Assembly (NCBI GenBank): GCA_029204225.1
Contig: CM055099.1
Location: forward strand, 68,131,084-68,195,083
Reading direction: 5' to 3'
DNA: 64,000 bases
Origin: Diphasiastrum complanatum
Taxonomy: Eukaryota > Streptophyta > Lycopodiopsida > Lycopodiales > Lycopodiaceae
The first letter of the stretch is position 1. Every line of letters starts with the position of its first letter. Made by a program: the position numbers and the translations under genes. Below are positions 10,023-19,939 of this stretch, piece after piece. The notes beneath the pieces were generated by a model. It searched no databases, had not been told where the DNA came from, and worked only from the letters and a program-made list of their open reading frames with translations.

Positions 10023-12018
10023 CTACATCTTGATACTCAGATCTTTTCCATGAATCCTTGGGCCTTTTTGCATATTTATGGTTTTCCAATTCAAAAAAAA
10101 AGGTGATCTATTAAATTTCCTCAAGACTTGTAGACTTTTGTAATTCAGATGTCCATACCTCTCATGCCGTAACTTACTCAATGATTCAGTATCCGCAACA
10201 CTTGCATGATGATCCACCACCTGAGCTTGAAGTTTATACAACCGCCCTGCAAGTATGCCTTCAGCTGCTACTTCATCATTTTTCCTCTTGATGAGACACC
10301 GTTGTTCATCAAATTGCACCACCATGTGTTGCTTTGCAATAGCTGATACTGAGAGCAAGTTTTTCTTGATTCCTGGTACATAAAGCACATCCTTTATGTT
10401 TCCAATCTTCCCTAAAGGTAGTTGTGCTTGTACTTTTCCAACTCCCTTCAGATCATATGTGTAGTTGTCTCCCAACATCACATTTGACCCATCATCTAAT
10501 TTTTGAAAATTAGATAGCCAGTCTTGCCTAGGTGTCATGTGCTTAGAAGCTCCTGAATCAATAAACCAATAGTCTTCTTCTTTCGAGAAGGCACTACCAG
10601 AAAATGTCGATGCCGAAAACAACTCATAGTCTTCAAGATCTAAAGCACTCAATTTTGCATTAGAAGTTTCTTCTTCTTCAGCAGAATTTCCATCCTGTTT
10701 TTTCTTGAACTTGTTGTGCTAGCACTCCTTTGCATAATGTCTTGATTTTCCGCAAATGAAGCAGTTTCGTTTTCGAACCACTTTCTTTCCATCTTCTGAC
10801 CGATTTGATTGATTCTCCTCCATATCTTGCTGCTTTTTCTTCTTCTTCTTCCCTTTGTCACCCTTCTTGGAACTTTGCTCTTGCTTCTTTTCCAAGAATG
10901 CCTGTTCCTTGAAATCGTCCCTGTTTACAATATTTTGTCGTCTCATTTCTTCCTGTAGTAAGATGGCATTTAGCTCATCAAAAGAAGGCCTCGTTTCTCT
11001 TAACAATAGCATCATTACAAAGTTCTGATAGGCCAAAGGTAGACTATTAAGTACAATGGATACCAATACTGAATCTTAAACACTTTCTCCAATTGCAATA
11101 AGTTGCCCTCTCAGATCTTTCACTCGAGTAAAGTAGTCCGTTACCGATTCGCCTGTACCCATCTTCAACGTGTGAAGCTTATTAGTCAAAAACAAGATCC
11201 ATGACTGATTTACCGTCTCATACAAGTTCTTCAGTATATCCCAAGTCTCCTTGGGTCTAGCAGCATCTCTGATATGAGGTATAATCATATCGTTAACTGA
11301 TAAGTTGATGATATGATGAGCTTTTCTTCTACGTTTCTGATACTCCCGCAACTCTCTGTCAGTGGTAGGAGGTATCTCAACACCTGTAACGATATCCCAA
11401 TAATCTCTATCTTGGAGAATATTCTGCATCTTGAACTTCCATATACTGTAGTTCGTTCCATCTAGCTTGCTAGACTCCGGCAACACAGCGTCGTTCAATC
11501 CTCGTTTCTCTTAACAATAGCATCATTACAAAGTTCTGATAGGCCAAAGGTAGACTATTAAGTACAATGGATACCAATACTGAATCTTGAACACTTTCTC
11601 CAATTGCAATAAGTTGCCCTCTCAGATCTTTCACTCGAGTAAAGTAGTCCGTTACCGATTCGCCTGTACCCATCTTCAACGTGTGAAGCTTATTAGTCAA
11701 AAACAAGATCCATGACTGATTTACCGTCTCATACAAGTTCTTCAGTATATCCCAAGTCTCCTTGGGTCTAGCAGCATCTCTGATATGAGGTATAATCATA
11801 TCTTTAACTGATAAGTTGATGATATGATGAGCTTTTCTTCTACGTTTCTGATACTCCCGCAACTCTCTGTCAGTGGTAGGAGGTATCTCAACACCTGTAA
11901 CGATATCCCAATAATCTCTATCTTGGAGAATATTCTGCATCTTGAACTTCCATATACTGTAGTTCGTTCCATCTAGCTTGCTAGACTCCGGCAACACAGC
12001 GTCGTTCAATCCTGCCAT
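10023..12018 (-). pseudogene. copia gag-protease-pre-integrase pseudogene
   Basis: gag starts at 12018 (MAGLNDAVLPESSKLDG; NYSIWKFKMQ). It runs into a 511-bp tandem duplication, so two gag N-terminal halves follow each other. The inner copy has CAA changed to TAA in the SVQDS context (near 11074). The zinc knuckle CFICGKSRHYAKEC at about 10730-10770 is intact (CX2CX4HX4C), followed at once by an in-frame TAG where a Trp codon is expected. Then come the aspartic protease DSG in WFIDSGASKHMT, LYVPGIKKNLLSV, and RYGHLNYKSLQVL of the pre-integrase domain, after which homology ends. Confidence 0.85.
10989..12010 (-). repeat. 511-bp direct tandem duplication in copia gag
   Basis: Units 10989-11499 and 11500-12010 differ at about two positions by eye (CTTAAACAC versus CTTGAACAC; ATATCGTTAAC versus ATATCTTTAAC). 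The breakpoint shows a 3-bp CCT microhomology. The duplication is recent. Confidence 0.93.
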
Positions 12019-12029
12019 TATACTGATCT

Positions 12030-12232
12030 GTAACAAATCTCAAGAACCTGAATTTAGTTTAACAATCAGATTTGTCCAAAAACAGCCTTTCTCAATATCA
12101 CCTGCCCTGATTCAGACCTGTCCTAGATATCACCTGTCCCAGGTATTGCCCGTCTGAACCTGCACCTGCTCAATTAACAAATCTCAACAACCAGAATTTA
12201 GTTTAACAATCAGATCTGTCCAGAAACAGCCT
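12030..12232 (-). repeat. about 58-bp direct repeats in the copia leader
   Basis: AACAAATCTCAA...AACAGCCTT occurs at about 12030-12087 and again at 12177-12232, 147 bp apart, separated by a CACCTG/CAGGT-rich spacer. The second repeat is where the gypsy element inserted. Confidence 0.8.
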
Positions 12233-12673
12233 TAAGAATAGAGCCACAGCTGATCTAGAGCTAAGCTATGAAAGCATCACATAAGCAAGACTTAAGCTAT
12301 GAAAGCAGCACATAAGCAAGACTTAACCCTAGAAAGCAGGAAAGAGAGAGATTAAGGAGACTAAAGAGAGAGATCAATATCATCAGCTGAATAACAAATG
12401 ACACAGTTTTCCTACTTATAGCCAAGAGGAAGCCCTAAAAGGAAGCTTCCGGTGGCTAGGGCCCAACTGGGAGGGAAAATAGTGCGCCCTCCAAGAAGGC
12501 CCCCACTCTCCAGTAATATGTCCAAATGGCCTAATAATGTATAATAAGGCCAAAGGCCAACCATATAGTCTAAGTGTCACTAATGAATAAAAAAGGGCCC
12601 AAGGCCTGCTTATGCATAAAGTAAAGTAAATGTAAATGGACGCGGCGAATGTAATGAGCCGAGTCCATAACTC
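12233..12673 (-). repeat. 3' LTR (gypsy), 441 bp
   Basis: It runs TAAGAATAGAGCC to GAGTCCATAACTC in plus orientation. The ends are not the canonical TG...CA. It is nearly identical to 17380-17812, with small indels such as the longer AAGGGCCCAAGG stretch. Confidence 0.88.
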
Positions 12674-12719
12674 TCTTTGGCACAAAAGAAAAAGACCCAA
12701 CTGCCGAAAAGAAACTGGA

Positions 12720-13305
12720 TCAAGTAGCAGCAAGCCCTGGTGCATCAACAGCTAGAACAACATCTGATGTAGAGGAATCAACAAGTGCAACAAGAGCACG
12801 AGCCTGATCCGCAAGTGATGGTGTATGATAAAAGACCTCAATAGGCTCCCATGTGGCCTCCTCAATAGGACGGCCATCCCACTGGACCAAAAACTGAATC
12901 TGTCGGCGGCGTCGACTATGGTATAGACGAACCTGTAATATAGCAGCAGGTAAAAATGGAAATAACTCTGGAGCAGTAGGAAACTCAACATCACAAGGAG
13001 CGTCATCCTCAATAGCAGCACGTAATAAACTGACATAGAATACATCACAGGCACGTGTGGAAGCAGGAAGCTATAAGCGATATGTAACTGGACTAAGAAC
13101 CTCCAAAATGCGATATAACGTGGTGCAAGCTTCTCAGTAGAAGCATGGCCCTGGACAAAATGATGACGTGCAAACCGTAGGCGTAGATAAACCATAGCAC
13201 CAAGCTGAAACTCAACATGGCGGCGGTGACGATCAACTGAGGTCTGATAACGCTGCTGAACATGCTATAAATGAGAACTGGCCCGGGTAATAAGCTCTCG
13301 AGCAC
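12720..13305 (-). pseudogene. gypsy integrase C terminus and chromodomain
   Basis: In a composite of frames the minus strand reads HVQQRYQTSVDRHRRHVEF, then LRLRFARHHF and a GPY-like block, then a chromodomain core with QFLVQWDGRPIEEATWEPIE near 12850-12900, and stops at 12720-12722. Frameshifts near 13100 and 12970 break it. The catalytic integrase core and everything upstream to protease are missing. Confidence 0.8.
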
Positions 13306-14628
13306 CAAGGTATCCAAAAAGCCCGAGAAGGTAGAACTGCATCAGCACCAGGAAGCCAATAAGGAAACTGGAAAAGAGATGGAAACTCATCGCGAATAGC
13401 CGCATGATACATGTAACCATCAACCATATGTGCAAGGTGCCCCAAGAAAAGATAGCAGCATCGGAAGACTAGCACCAAGGAGATCATCCTGACAAAGGAT
13501 AGCTTAAAATGGAGAAATATGCACCAACATGGTCAAAAGCCCAAGGTATCCATAGGGCCCATGAATGAGAAGTACCAATGGCATACGGTACCCTCAAGGC
13601 CCATATCACGAGAAGAGCAGCATGCCAAAAGCTTCAGAAGGTCCAAGAAATCAATGCATCATCTAAAAAGACATGATGCATGAAAATAGTAGCAACAAAT
13701 CTAGAAATAGTAGAGGCCCCAACTAACAAACTGTAGCCGAAAAACTCATCCAGAAAGGCCTCATATGGACATACCAATCCATCATAGGATACACCAAAAA
13801 TGGATGGAGAATCGGATGACCCATCAGAACTGGCCGCAAGTGTAATCCCAAAGTACACACCAGGCGCACAAGTGAGGAATAGAAGAAATGCACTGGAACG
13901 AGGAACAGGTTCCGCAACATCAGTAGCAAGCATCGGAGCAATATCCACGTGTAGTTGGGAATGAGTATCAAAGCACATATGAGCAACATTGAAGTATATG
14001 GCGGCAACATCCCCAAAAACTATCCAAGAGAGGAGAAGGAATTCTCTAAAGGTACCCTGATGGTCTCGGAACACCAGAACAAAGTGGCAACTCAGCATCA
14101 GAGACCAAGCGATATGGAGCAACCTGAAATGACAGGGAACCTGAAGATCACCCAGACAAACAGTAGCTGGAACGGAGGCAATAACCCAAGCCAACAGGAT
14201 ATGCCAAGCCTGACAATGAGCAACAATCCAAGGAACAGATAGAGAGCCACATACATAATCATAGAGATATCCGCACCATAGGCGATCAGTAATATGGAAA
14301 AACCAGCACCAATCAAGAGGTCCAAATGAAAACCAAGCTATATGTAATAACCAGGAATGCCGTATATCCATAGCATCGGCATGGACTGCAGCAAAACTGT
14401 AGAAACACCAGGAGACGGAAGGATGTCCGTGTACTCATCTAGAAAGATCCCAGCAAATAAATACCCTAGATAAGTAATAGTGACCATCTGGCAAATATCC
14501 TCGGATGAAAAATGTGTAACAGTAAGGGCCAAAGGCGCATGAATCATGTCAGGAACCGTAGAAATATCATGAGGCAGATCACAAACCTCAAGCAGAGATC
14601 CATGGAGTAAAGCGAAAGAAGATACAAC
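13306..14628 (-). other. filler replacing gypsy RT/RNase H
   Basis: The minus-strand frames here are hydrophobic and without any RT motif. Short phrases recur and are shared with 19537-19760 (for example AGATCATCCTGACAAA, CCAAGGTATC, GCATCGGCATGGACT versus GCATCGACTATAG). I see no protein family. Confidence 0.6.
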
Positions 14629-16680
14629 CTAATCACCAATAGCGAGGGAACCATCAAACGTGAACCCATGAAGAACCCCATAGAAATCAGCAAGAACATC
14701 GGCCATAACAGACTCAAGAGATGGAGATATAGAGACCAATGGAGAAGATACTGCACCAACCACCGAACCAGGAGGGCAATCTGAAGTATGCGCAAAAGCA
14801 ATAGTAGAAATACCACCAAGGTATATGGTCTCAATATCAATGAAACCAGGAATGACCACTGAATACAATATCTGTGAATCAAGGCATATAGGTGCAAGGC
14901 ACACAACAACAACCTGTAAATCCGAAGCAGCATCAACCTGAGGAAGAGGACCCACAGATGGTGAAAGTGAAGCAGCAACTGATGTACTCTGAATGGAAAG
15001 AAGAGCTGCATCGTCAGCCTTTGGCAGGCTACGCATAAACTGCTTCCCGGTAACCAACTGGAAGTCTCCCTGAGAATCAATGCCAACAAGTGAGTGTGTA
15101 ACTGCATCAAGTACAAATGTCAATGTCTGCTGTGTCAAGTCCAGTGTAACGGCTCCAAGAGATGCAAACCAATCAGCCCCAAGGATAAGATCATAACGCT
15201 CCATAGGAATAATGTAAAGATCTGCCTGTCCAAAAAAATCTCCAATGCGGTATGGTAAACGCTGAAACATCTGAGAACTAGGAAAAGAATGGGAACTGGC
15301 AACCTCAACTGTGAGAGGCTGTGAAGCAGGAACAGGTGAAGCACGTATCTGACTAGTGATATAACTGCTAATAAAAGAATGAGTGCTGCCAATATCAACT
15401 AAAGCAATATACTCACGACCTGTAATACGTACACGTAACCGAATGGAGCGAGGACCAGGACGCCCTGTCCAAGTAGCATAGGCAAGCTGAGCATGGCAAG
15501 TAGCAGGAAGTAAATTAGTGGAAGGCTCAGAGGATAGGTCAGGCTCGTCAGAAATATGAATGTAGATATCAGAATCATCTGGAGTAGTGCCCTCATGGTA
15601 AAAAACAGTAGTAGTAGTAGGGAGAGGCTGATGGCAATCACGGGCAAAATGGTCAGGACTCTTACAATGAAAGCAAAGACGCTGCTGCTGAAGGTCAGCG
15701 AACTCTGTAGACGTGTAACGTCGGACAAAAGCAGGTCGAGGAGTCGGAGGACGAGGAGACGAAGGGACAATGGAGAGAGCTGGAACAGAAGGGGCAGGTG
15801 TAGGGTGGACGCAACGGGAAAAGATGAAGCAGAAGGATGGGGTCAGGAGAAGCGGGAAGGAAGAGTGTCAGAGTACTTATGCTGTAAAGTACTGGCAAGA
15901 GACATCGCCTCAACAAGTGTGGGAGGACGGAAGGAAGAAACATCATAACGTAAAGCACCACGAAGCCCAGCAATGTAACAAGAAATAAGCTCAGTGGGCT
16001 GTAGATCTGTGAAAAGATAAGAAAGCTCCATAAACTGATCTGTATAAGAAGCAAGATCACTGGTCTGAGTGAGACTACGGAATGTATCACGTTGGCGGTC
16101 GAGCCACTGAGGGTCAATCATAGCATGACGGAGGTCACGGCGAAAAGTATGCCATAAATGGAGCCCTTCCCGATCAGGATCAGCTCTATAAACTCGCCAC
16201 CACATGGCGGCGCGTCCATCTAAATGTAAAGCAACCAACTGGATCTTCTGAGGATCAGTCTTAGGGTAGATCTGAAAACATGTGTCAAGCTTAGCAAACC
16301 AATTCTCTAATAAGTTCTCATCAGAGGAACCGAAATAGGTAGCAAGCTGTACCCTATCACGAAAGTCTCGAGCAAAGTGTGGCTCGGGAAGTGGGGGACG
16401 TGAAAAGAAACCAGGAGATGGGTTAGGTGGAATGAACGGTCCACCACCAGGCTGACTAGCAGAGGAAGATGGAAATCCAAATGGAGGGGGAGTCCCAAAT
16501 GAAGGAAAAACAGGAGCTTTACCAGGACCATGAGGCTGTAAAGAATCAATCTGTGACTGCATAGTAGCAAAGCCGGTCATAACGGTGAAGAACGAGGCCA
16601 GAAAGGGTCTCATCCATGCGACGAAACTGATCGGATAAGGTTTCTTGAGTAGTCTCACTCGGGGGTGAAAAATGTGCCAT
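14629..16680 (-). pseudogene. gypsy gag and aspartic protease
   Basis: It starts at ATG 16680 (MAHFSPPSETTQETL), with a frameshift near 16580, then a Pro/Phe-rich stretch and the gag core (ENWFAKLDTCFQIYP, WWRVYRADPD, YTDQFMELSYLF). A second frameshift near 15850 leads to the zinc knuckle CFHCKSPDHFARDC at about 15640-15680. The protease follows: ALVDIGSTHSFIS, where the usual D-S/T-G is D-I-G, then LILGADWFASLGAVTLD. It ends at a TAG at 14629-14631, where homology to gypsy polyproteins stops. The D-I-G change probably kills the protease. Confidence 0.82.
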
Positions 16681-17364
16681 AATGATAGTGGAAGGAATAG
16701 ACGAAAACTTGAGAGAGCGGACTCTTGTCGTCACCCCAAATTAGTATTAAAACCACTATTATCACAACTAAGAAAGGACAGCAATCAGCAAATGAAAAAA
16801 AAAGTGAAAATGAAGGCTATAAAAATGCGCTGGACAGCCAGGAGGCAAGTGACAAATTGGAGTATCAAACGAAGTTGGAATTTCGTGAAATTTGGTCGAG
16901 TATGGGCGATGGACAACTTGCAAACAAGGTGTGAAAAATGGCTGCAAACGGAGACAAAAACGGACGAAAGTGACAAGTATGAAGCGGCTGGACATCCTGC
17001 AAACAAAAGTGAAAAGAGGGCTGGAAATGGAAGGAGGAACGGACGAAAAAGATGAGGGAATTGAGCGTTGGAGAGCCTGCAAACAAGCTAGAAATGGGTG
17101 ATAAGGTTGGAACTTGGGCGCCGGAAATAATCTGCCCAAAAAAAAAAAAAAAAAAAAAAAATTTCCGGCCGCCAAATTTAGCGGAAGTACTTCCGCTAAC
17201 TATCTGCTAAAGCTCCGCCAAGGAAAATGCTTTGATAGGAGCTGGTCCTCCTCCAAACTATGCTGAATGTTGCTGAAGCAAAGAGACGAAAGCCCTCAGC
17301 AAAGAGAGAAAAATCAGCAAGGAAAATGGGCACCCAATCAGAAAATCAGATCTGAAATTCAAGT

Positions 17365-17376
17365 GCTCTGATACCA
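17365..17376 (-). other. gypsy primer-binding site
   Basis: The minus strand reads TGGTATCAGAGC, three bases inside the 5' LTR that ends at 17380. Confidence 0.88.
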
Positions 17377-17379
17377 AGT

Positions 17380-17812
17380 TAAGAATAGAGCCACATTTGA
17401 TCTAGAGCTAAGCTATGAAAGCATCACATAAGCAAGACTTAAGCTATGAAAGCAGCACATAAGCAAGACTTAACCCTAGAAAGCAAGAAAGAGAGAGATT
17501 AAGGAGACTAAAGAGAGAGATCAATATCATCAGCTGAATAACAAATGACACAGTTTCCCTACTTATAGCCAAGAGGAAGCCCTAAAAGGAAGCTTCCGGT
17601 GGCTAGGGCCCAACTGGGAGGGAAAATAGTGCGCCCTCCAAGAAGGCTCCCACTCTCTAGTAATATGTCCAAATGGCCTAATAATGTATAATAAGGCCAA
17701 AGGCCAACCATATAGTCTAAGTGTCACTAATGAATAAAAAAGGCCTGCTTATGCATAAAGTAAAGTAAATGTAAATGGACGCGGCGAATGTAATGAGCCG
17801 AGTCCATAACTC
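17380..17812 (-). repeat. 5' LTR (gypsy), 433 bp
   Basis: Partner of 12233-12673, immediately followed by the right AGCCT target duplication. The leader between it and gag holds a 24-bp A run at about 17139-17162. Confidence 0.88.
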
Positions 17813-18801
17813 AGCCTTCCCTCAATATCACCTGCCTTGATTCAGACCTGTCCTAGATATCACATGTCCCAGGTATTGCCTGTCTGAACCTACACCTGCT
17901 CAGTTACCACCTGCACCAGGTCCTGCTGCCTTCAAAAGTGCCTTCCCTAGCTACTGCCGCCCTCAGAAGTGCCTGCACTAGGTATTGTTGCCCTCAAACG
18001 TTGCAGGCCCGGACAACAGCAGCTAAGGAAGGCAGTACTTGATGCAGGTAGTAGTACAAAAGTCTACAAGTCTTGAGGAAATTTGACATGGTATTAGAGC
18101 AGGCTCTTTGGTGAGAGAGAGAGAGTTTGTATTTACAGGTGTGCAATCAGAATGGAGGAGCTGAAGTTGCATGTGGAGTCAACGTTGTTAGGAAAAGAAC
18201 GGGAATCTTCTAGGAGAAGATTGACGGAAAGTTACTGGCTGTCGACAGATCTGAATCAGAATTTTTCTGGTTGTTTGCTAGTTTTCTGGTGCAGGTCACA
18301 TCTGGAGCAGGTACATCTGAGGAAGGTAGTATCTGAACAAGTGACTTCTGAGACAGGTAGATCTGAACAGGTGTTTTTCAGGTGCATGTACATCTAAACA
18401 GGCACGTCTGAGGGCAGCAGTACCTGGTGCAGGCACTTCCGAGGGCAGCAGTAGCTGGGAAGGCACTTTTTGAGGGCAGTAGGACCTGGTGCAGGGCCAG
18501 CAGGCAGCATCTGAGGTAGGTGGACCTGGTGCAGGCCTGGACAGGCAGCATCTGAGGTAGGTGGACCTGGTGCAGGTTCGGACAGCAGCAACTAAGGAAG
18601 GCAGTACCTGGTGCAGGTGGTACAAAAGTCTACAAGTCTTGAGGAAATTTGACATGGTATCAGAGCAGGCTCTTTGGTGAGAGAGAGAGTTTGTATTTGC
18701 AGGTGTGCAATCAGAATGGAGGAGCTGAAGCTGCGTGTGGAGTCAACGTTGTTAGGAAAACAACGGGAATCTTCTAGGGTTGTCGACAGATCTGAATCAA
18801 A
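17813..18801 (+). mobile_element. copia 5'-end fragments, duplicated
   Basis: Two copies, about 566 bp apart, of the same junction: a 30-bp segment (18055-18084; 18621-18650) ending TTTGACA, a PBS (TGGTATTAGAGC 18089-18100; TGGTATCAGAGC 18656-18667), a short leader, and a gag start MEELKLxVESTLLGK. The gag stays open only briefly in each copy. Between them is a GGTGCAGG minisatellite. The 17820-17900 part is the continuation of the copia leader split by the gypsy. Confidence 0.7.
18480..18582 (+). repeat. about 41-bp minisatellite
   Basis: Three imperfect units built on ACCTGGTGCAGG, then a GGACAG-type stretch, then CAGCATCTGAGGTAGGTGG, inside the copia LTR/leader region. Confidence 0.8.
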
Positions 18802-18960
18802 TTTTTTTTTTTTTTTTTGATGTTAAATTAGACATTAAATGATCCATTCCAAAATTTGAGTCTCAGACTATGAAAATGCATCTTGGTTTTCAAGGGGGGC
18901 TCAAACCTGGGACCAAAGACACTTTAGATACCAAGCTAATCAACTGAGCTAACCCCGTTC
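18802..18960 (-). mobile_element. tRNA-derived SINE
   Basis: The minus strand starts near GAACGGGGTTAGCTCAG. An A-box-like TTAGCTCAGTTGATTAG lies about 30 bp before a B-box-like CAGGTTTGAGCCCC, the spacing of an internal RNA polymerase III promoter. The unit ends in an A run (the T run at 18802-18818 on plus). The tRNA part cannot fold as an intact tRNA gene, and a tRNA-unrelated body of about 75 bp follows. No clear target duplication was found. Confidence 0.75.
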
Positions 18961-19179
18961 TAACCATGGGCAAAAGATTTATAACGAGCGTGGTACTGCT
19001 TGCTCTCATCATGAATTTTAGTATTTATGCCAACGATAGTAACTCTCTCAAATCTTCTGCATGCATAAGAGCTTCCTTCAAAGAATCCTCTGAATTATCC
19101 ACAACATGGAACTGTTGATTTTGAAGCCATTTTTGACCATCAACTGATCTAAAGATTTTGAAACCTGGCTCTGATACCA
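18961..19179 (-). mobile_element. copia leader remnant with PBS
   Basis: The minus strand has TGGTATCAGAGC at 19168-19179, directly abutting the LTR end at 19180. The adjacent frame (to about 19025) reads MVSEPGFKIFRSVDG and is short and unassigned. Confidence 0.6.
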
Positions 19180-19388
19180 TGTCAGAATTTGTGATACAAA
19201 TTCTAGATGGAGATACTAGTCCTACTAGCACTCACACAAAACCAAGCATAGAGAGAATTCCATTCAATTCAATGAGCTAGAGCAATTGCTCAATTCTCCT
19301 ATGATCTGAATTCTCTCTATGCTTGGTTTTGTGTGAGTGCTAGTAGGACTAGTATCTCCATCTAGGATTTGTATCACAAATTCTGACA
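19180..19388. repeat. head-to-head copia LTR ends forming an 81-bp-armed hairpin
   Basis: The left arm 19180-19260 starts TGTCAGAATTTGTG. The right arm 19308-19388 is its reverse complement with one mismatch and ends CAAATTCTGACA. The 47-bp loop itself contains GAGCAATTGCTC, a perfect palindrome. The left arm is joined to a minus-strand PBS, so each arm is the 3' end of an LTR. Confidence 0.9.
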
Positions 19389-19939
19389 TGATCCTCCGTG
19401 GGGCTTACACAAAATTACTAAGCCCTAAGAAAAGTAAAAGGAAGGCCCCTAATCGGACAGCCCAAGAATACCACAAAAAAAGACAACTTGGCAACCATAG
19501 CAGCAACTCATCAACATCATCGGAGGCCAAGTGATATACAACAACCAAGAATGCCAAGAAATATCTTCGAAGCATAAGTAGATCATCTTGACAAACTGCA
19601 ATTGGAATGGACAACTGTGCATCAAGCATAAGTAGATCATCCTGACAAACAACAACTAGAATGAACACCTGTGCAACAACCCAAGGTATCTGCAATGGCC
19701 AAGAAAGTATAGTAGTATCCAAGAAAATAGGGTAGAGCATTAGCATCGACTATAGTAAACCCATATATGAAACTTGCTTAGTTGCCCACGTTCCGGTCCA
19801 GAACGGGACCCTAAAATAAAAAATAAAAAAATACGTTTTTTTTACAAAGGAAAAAAAAAAACATATCCTGAGCTTTCAACCTTAGAATTCAGAATGATCT
19901 AAACCATATGAAGAATCTAGCTCATTCTCTACCTGAGTA
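19389..19939. other. non-coding repeat, related to the 13.3-14.6 kb filler
   Basis: Phrases such as AAGCATAAGTAGATCATC (twice, near 19572 and 19627) recur. The 19537-19760 stretch shares wording with the filler inside the gypsy. Near 19775-19860 a GTTCCGG/GGGACC palindromic patch is followed by A-rich runs. Confidence 0.5.

Larger units (their letters stand above)
10023..12232 (-). mobile_element. Ty1/copia fragment with duplicated gag
   Basis: gag, zinc knuckle, protease and gag-pre-integrase are recognisable on the minus strand. Homology stops at about 10112 inside the pre-integrase domain, so integrase, RT and the 3' LTR are missing. The leader (12019-12232) is interrupted by the gypsy element at 12233-17812 and appears to resume at 17813. 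Confidence 0.8.
12233..17812 (-). mobile_element. 5.6-kb Ty3/gypsy element with RT replaced (non-autonomous)
   Basis: LTRs at 12233-12673 and 17380-17812 flank PBS, leader, gag, protease, a non-coding filler, integrase C terminus and chromodomain. The 5-bp AGCCT flanks both sides (12228-12232 and 17813-17817). The interrupted copia leader (CAGCCTT(T)CTCAATATCACC at 12083) confirms the empty-site sequence. RT and RNase H are absent; 13300-14628 is unrelated sequence. It cannot move without help from another element. Confidence 0.88.

Noticed and set aside
12416-14547. Many hydrophobic minus ORFs in the gypsy LTR and filler, which could suggest membrane proteins
   Set aside because: They come from wrong frames of pol or from repeat filler; no consistent start, no conserved domain.
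18296-18655. 119-codon minus ORF rich in Cys, Leu and Pro
   Set aside because: Translation of the GGTGCAGG minisatellite.
18893-18960. A tRNA gene on the minus strand
   Set aside because: A and B boxes are present, but the acceptor and anticodon arms do not pair as a tRNA and an A-tailed body follows, so it is a SINE.
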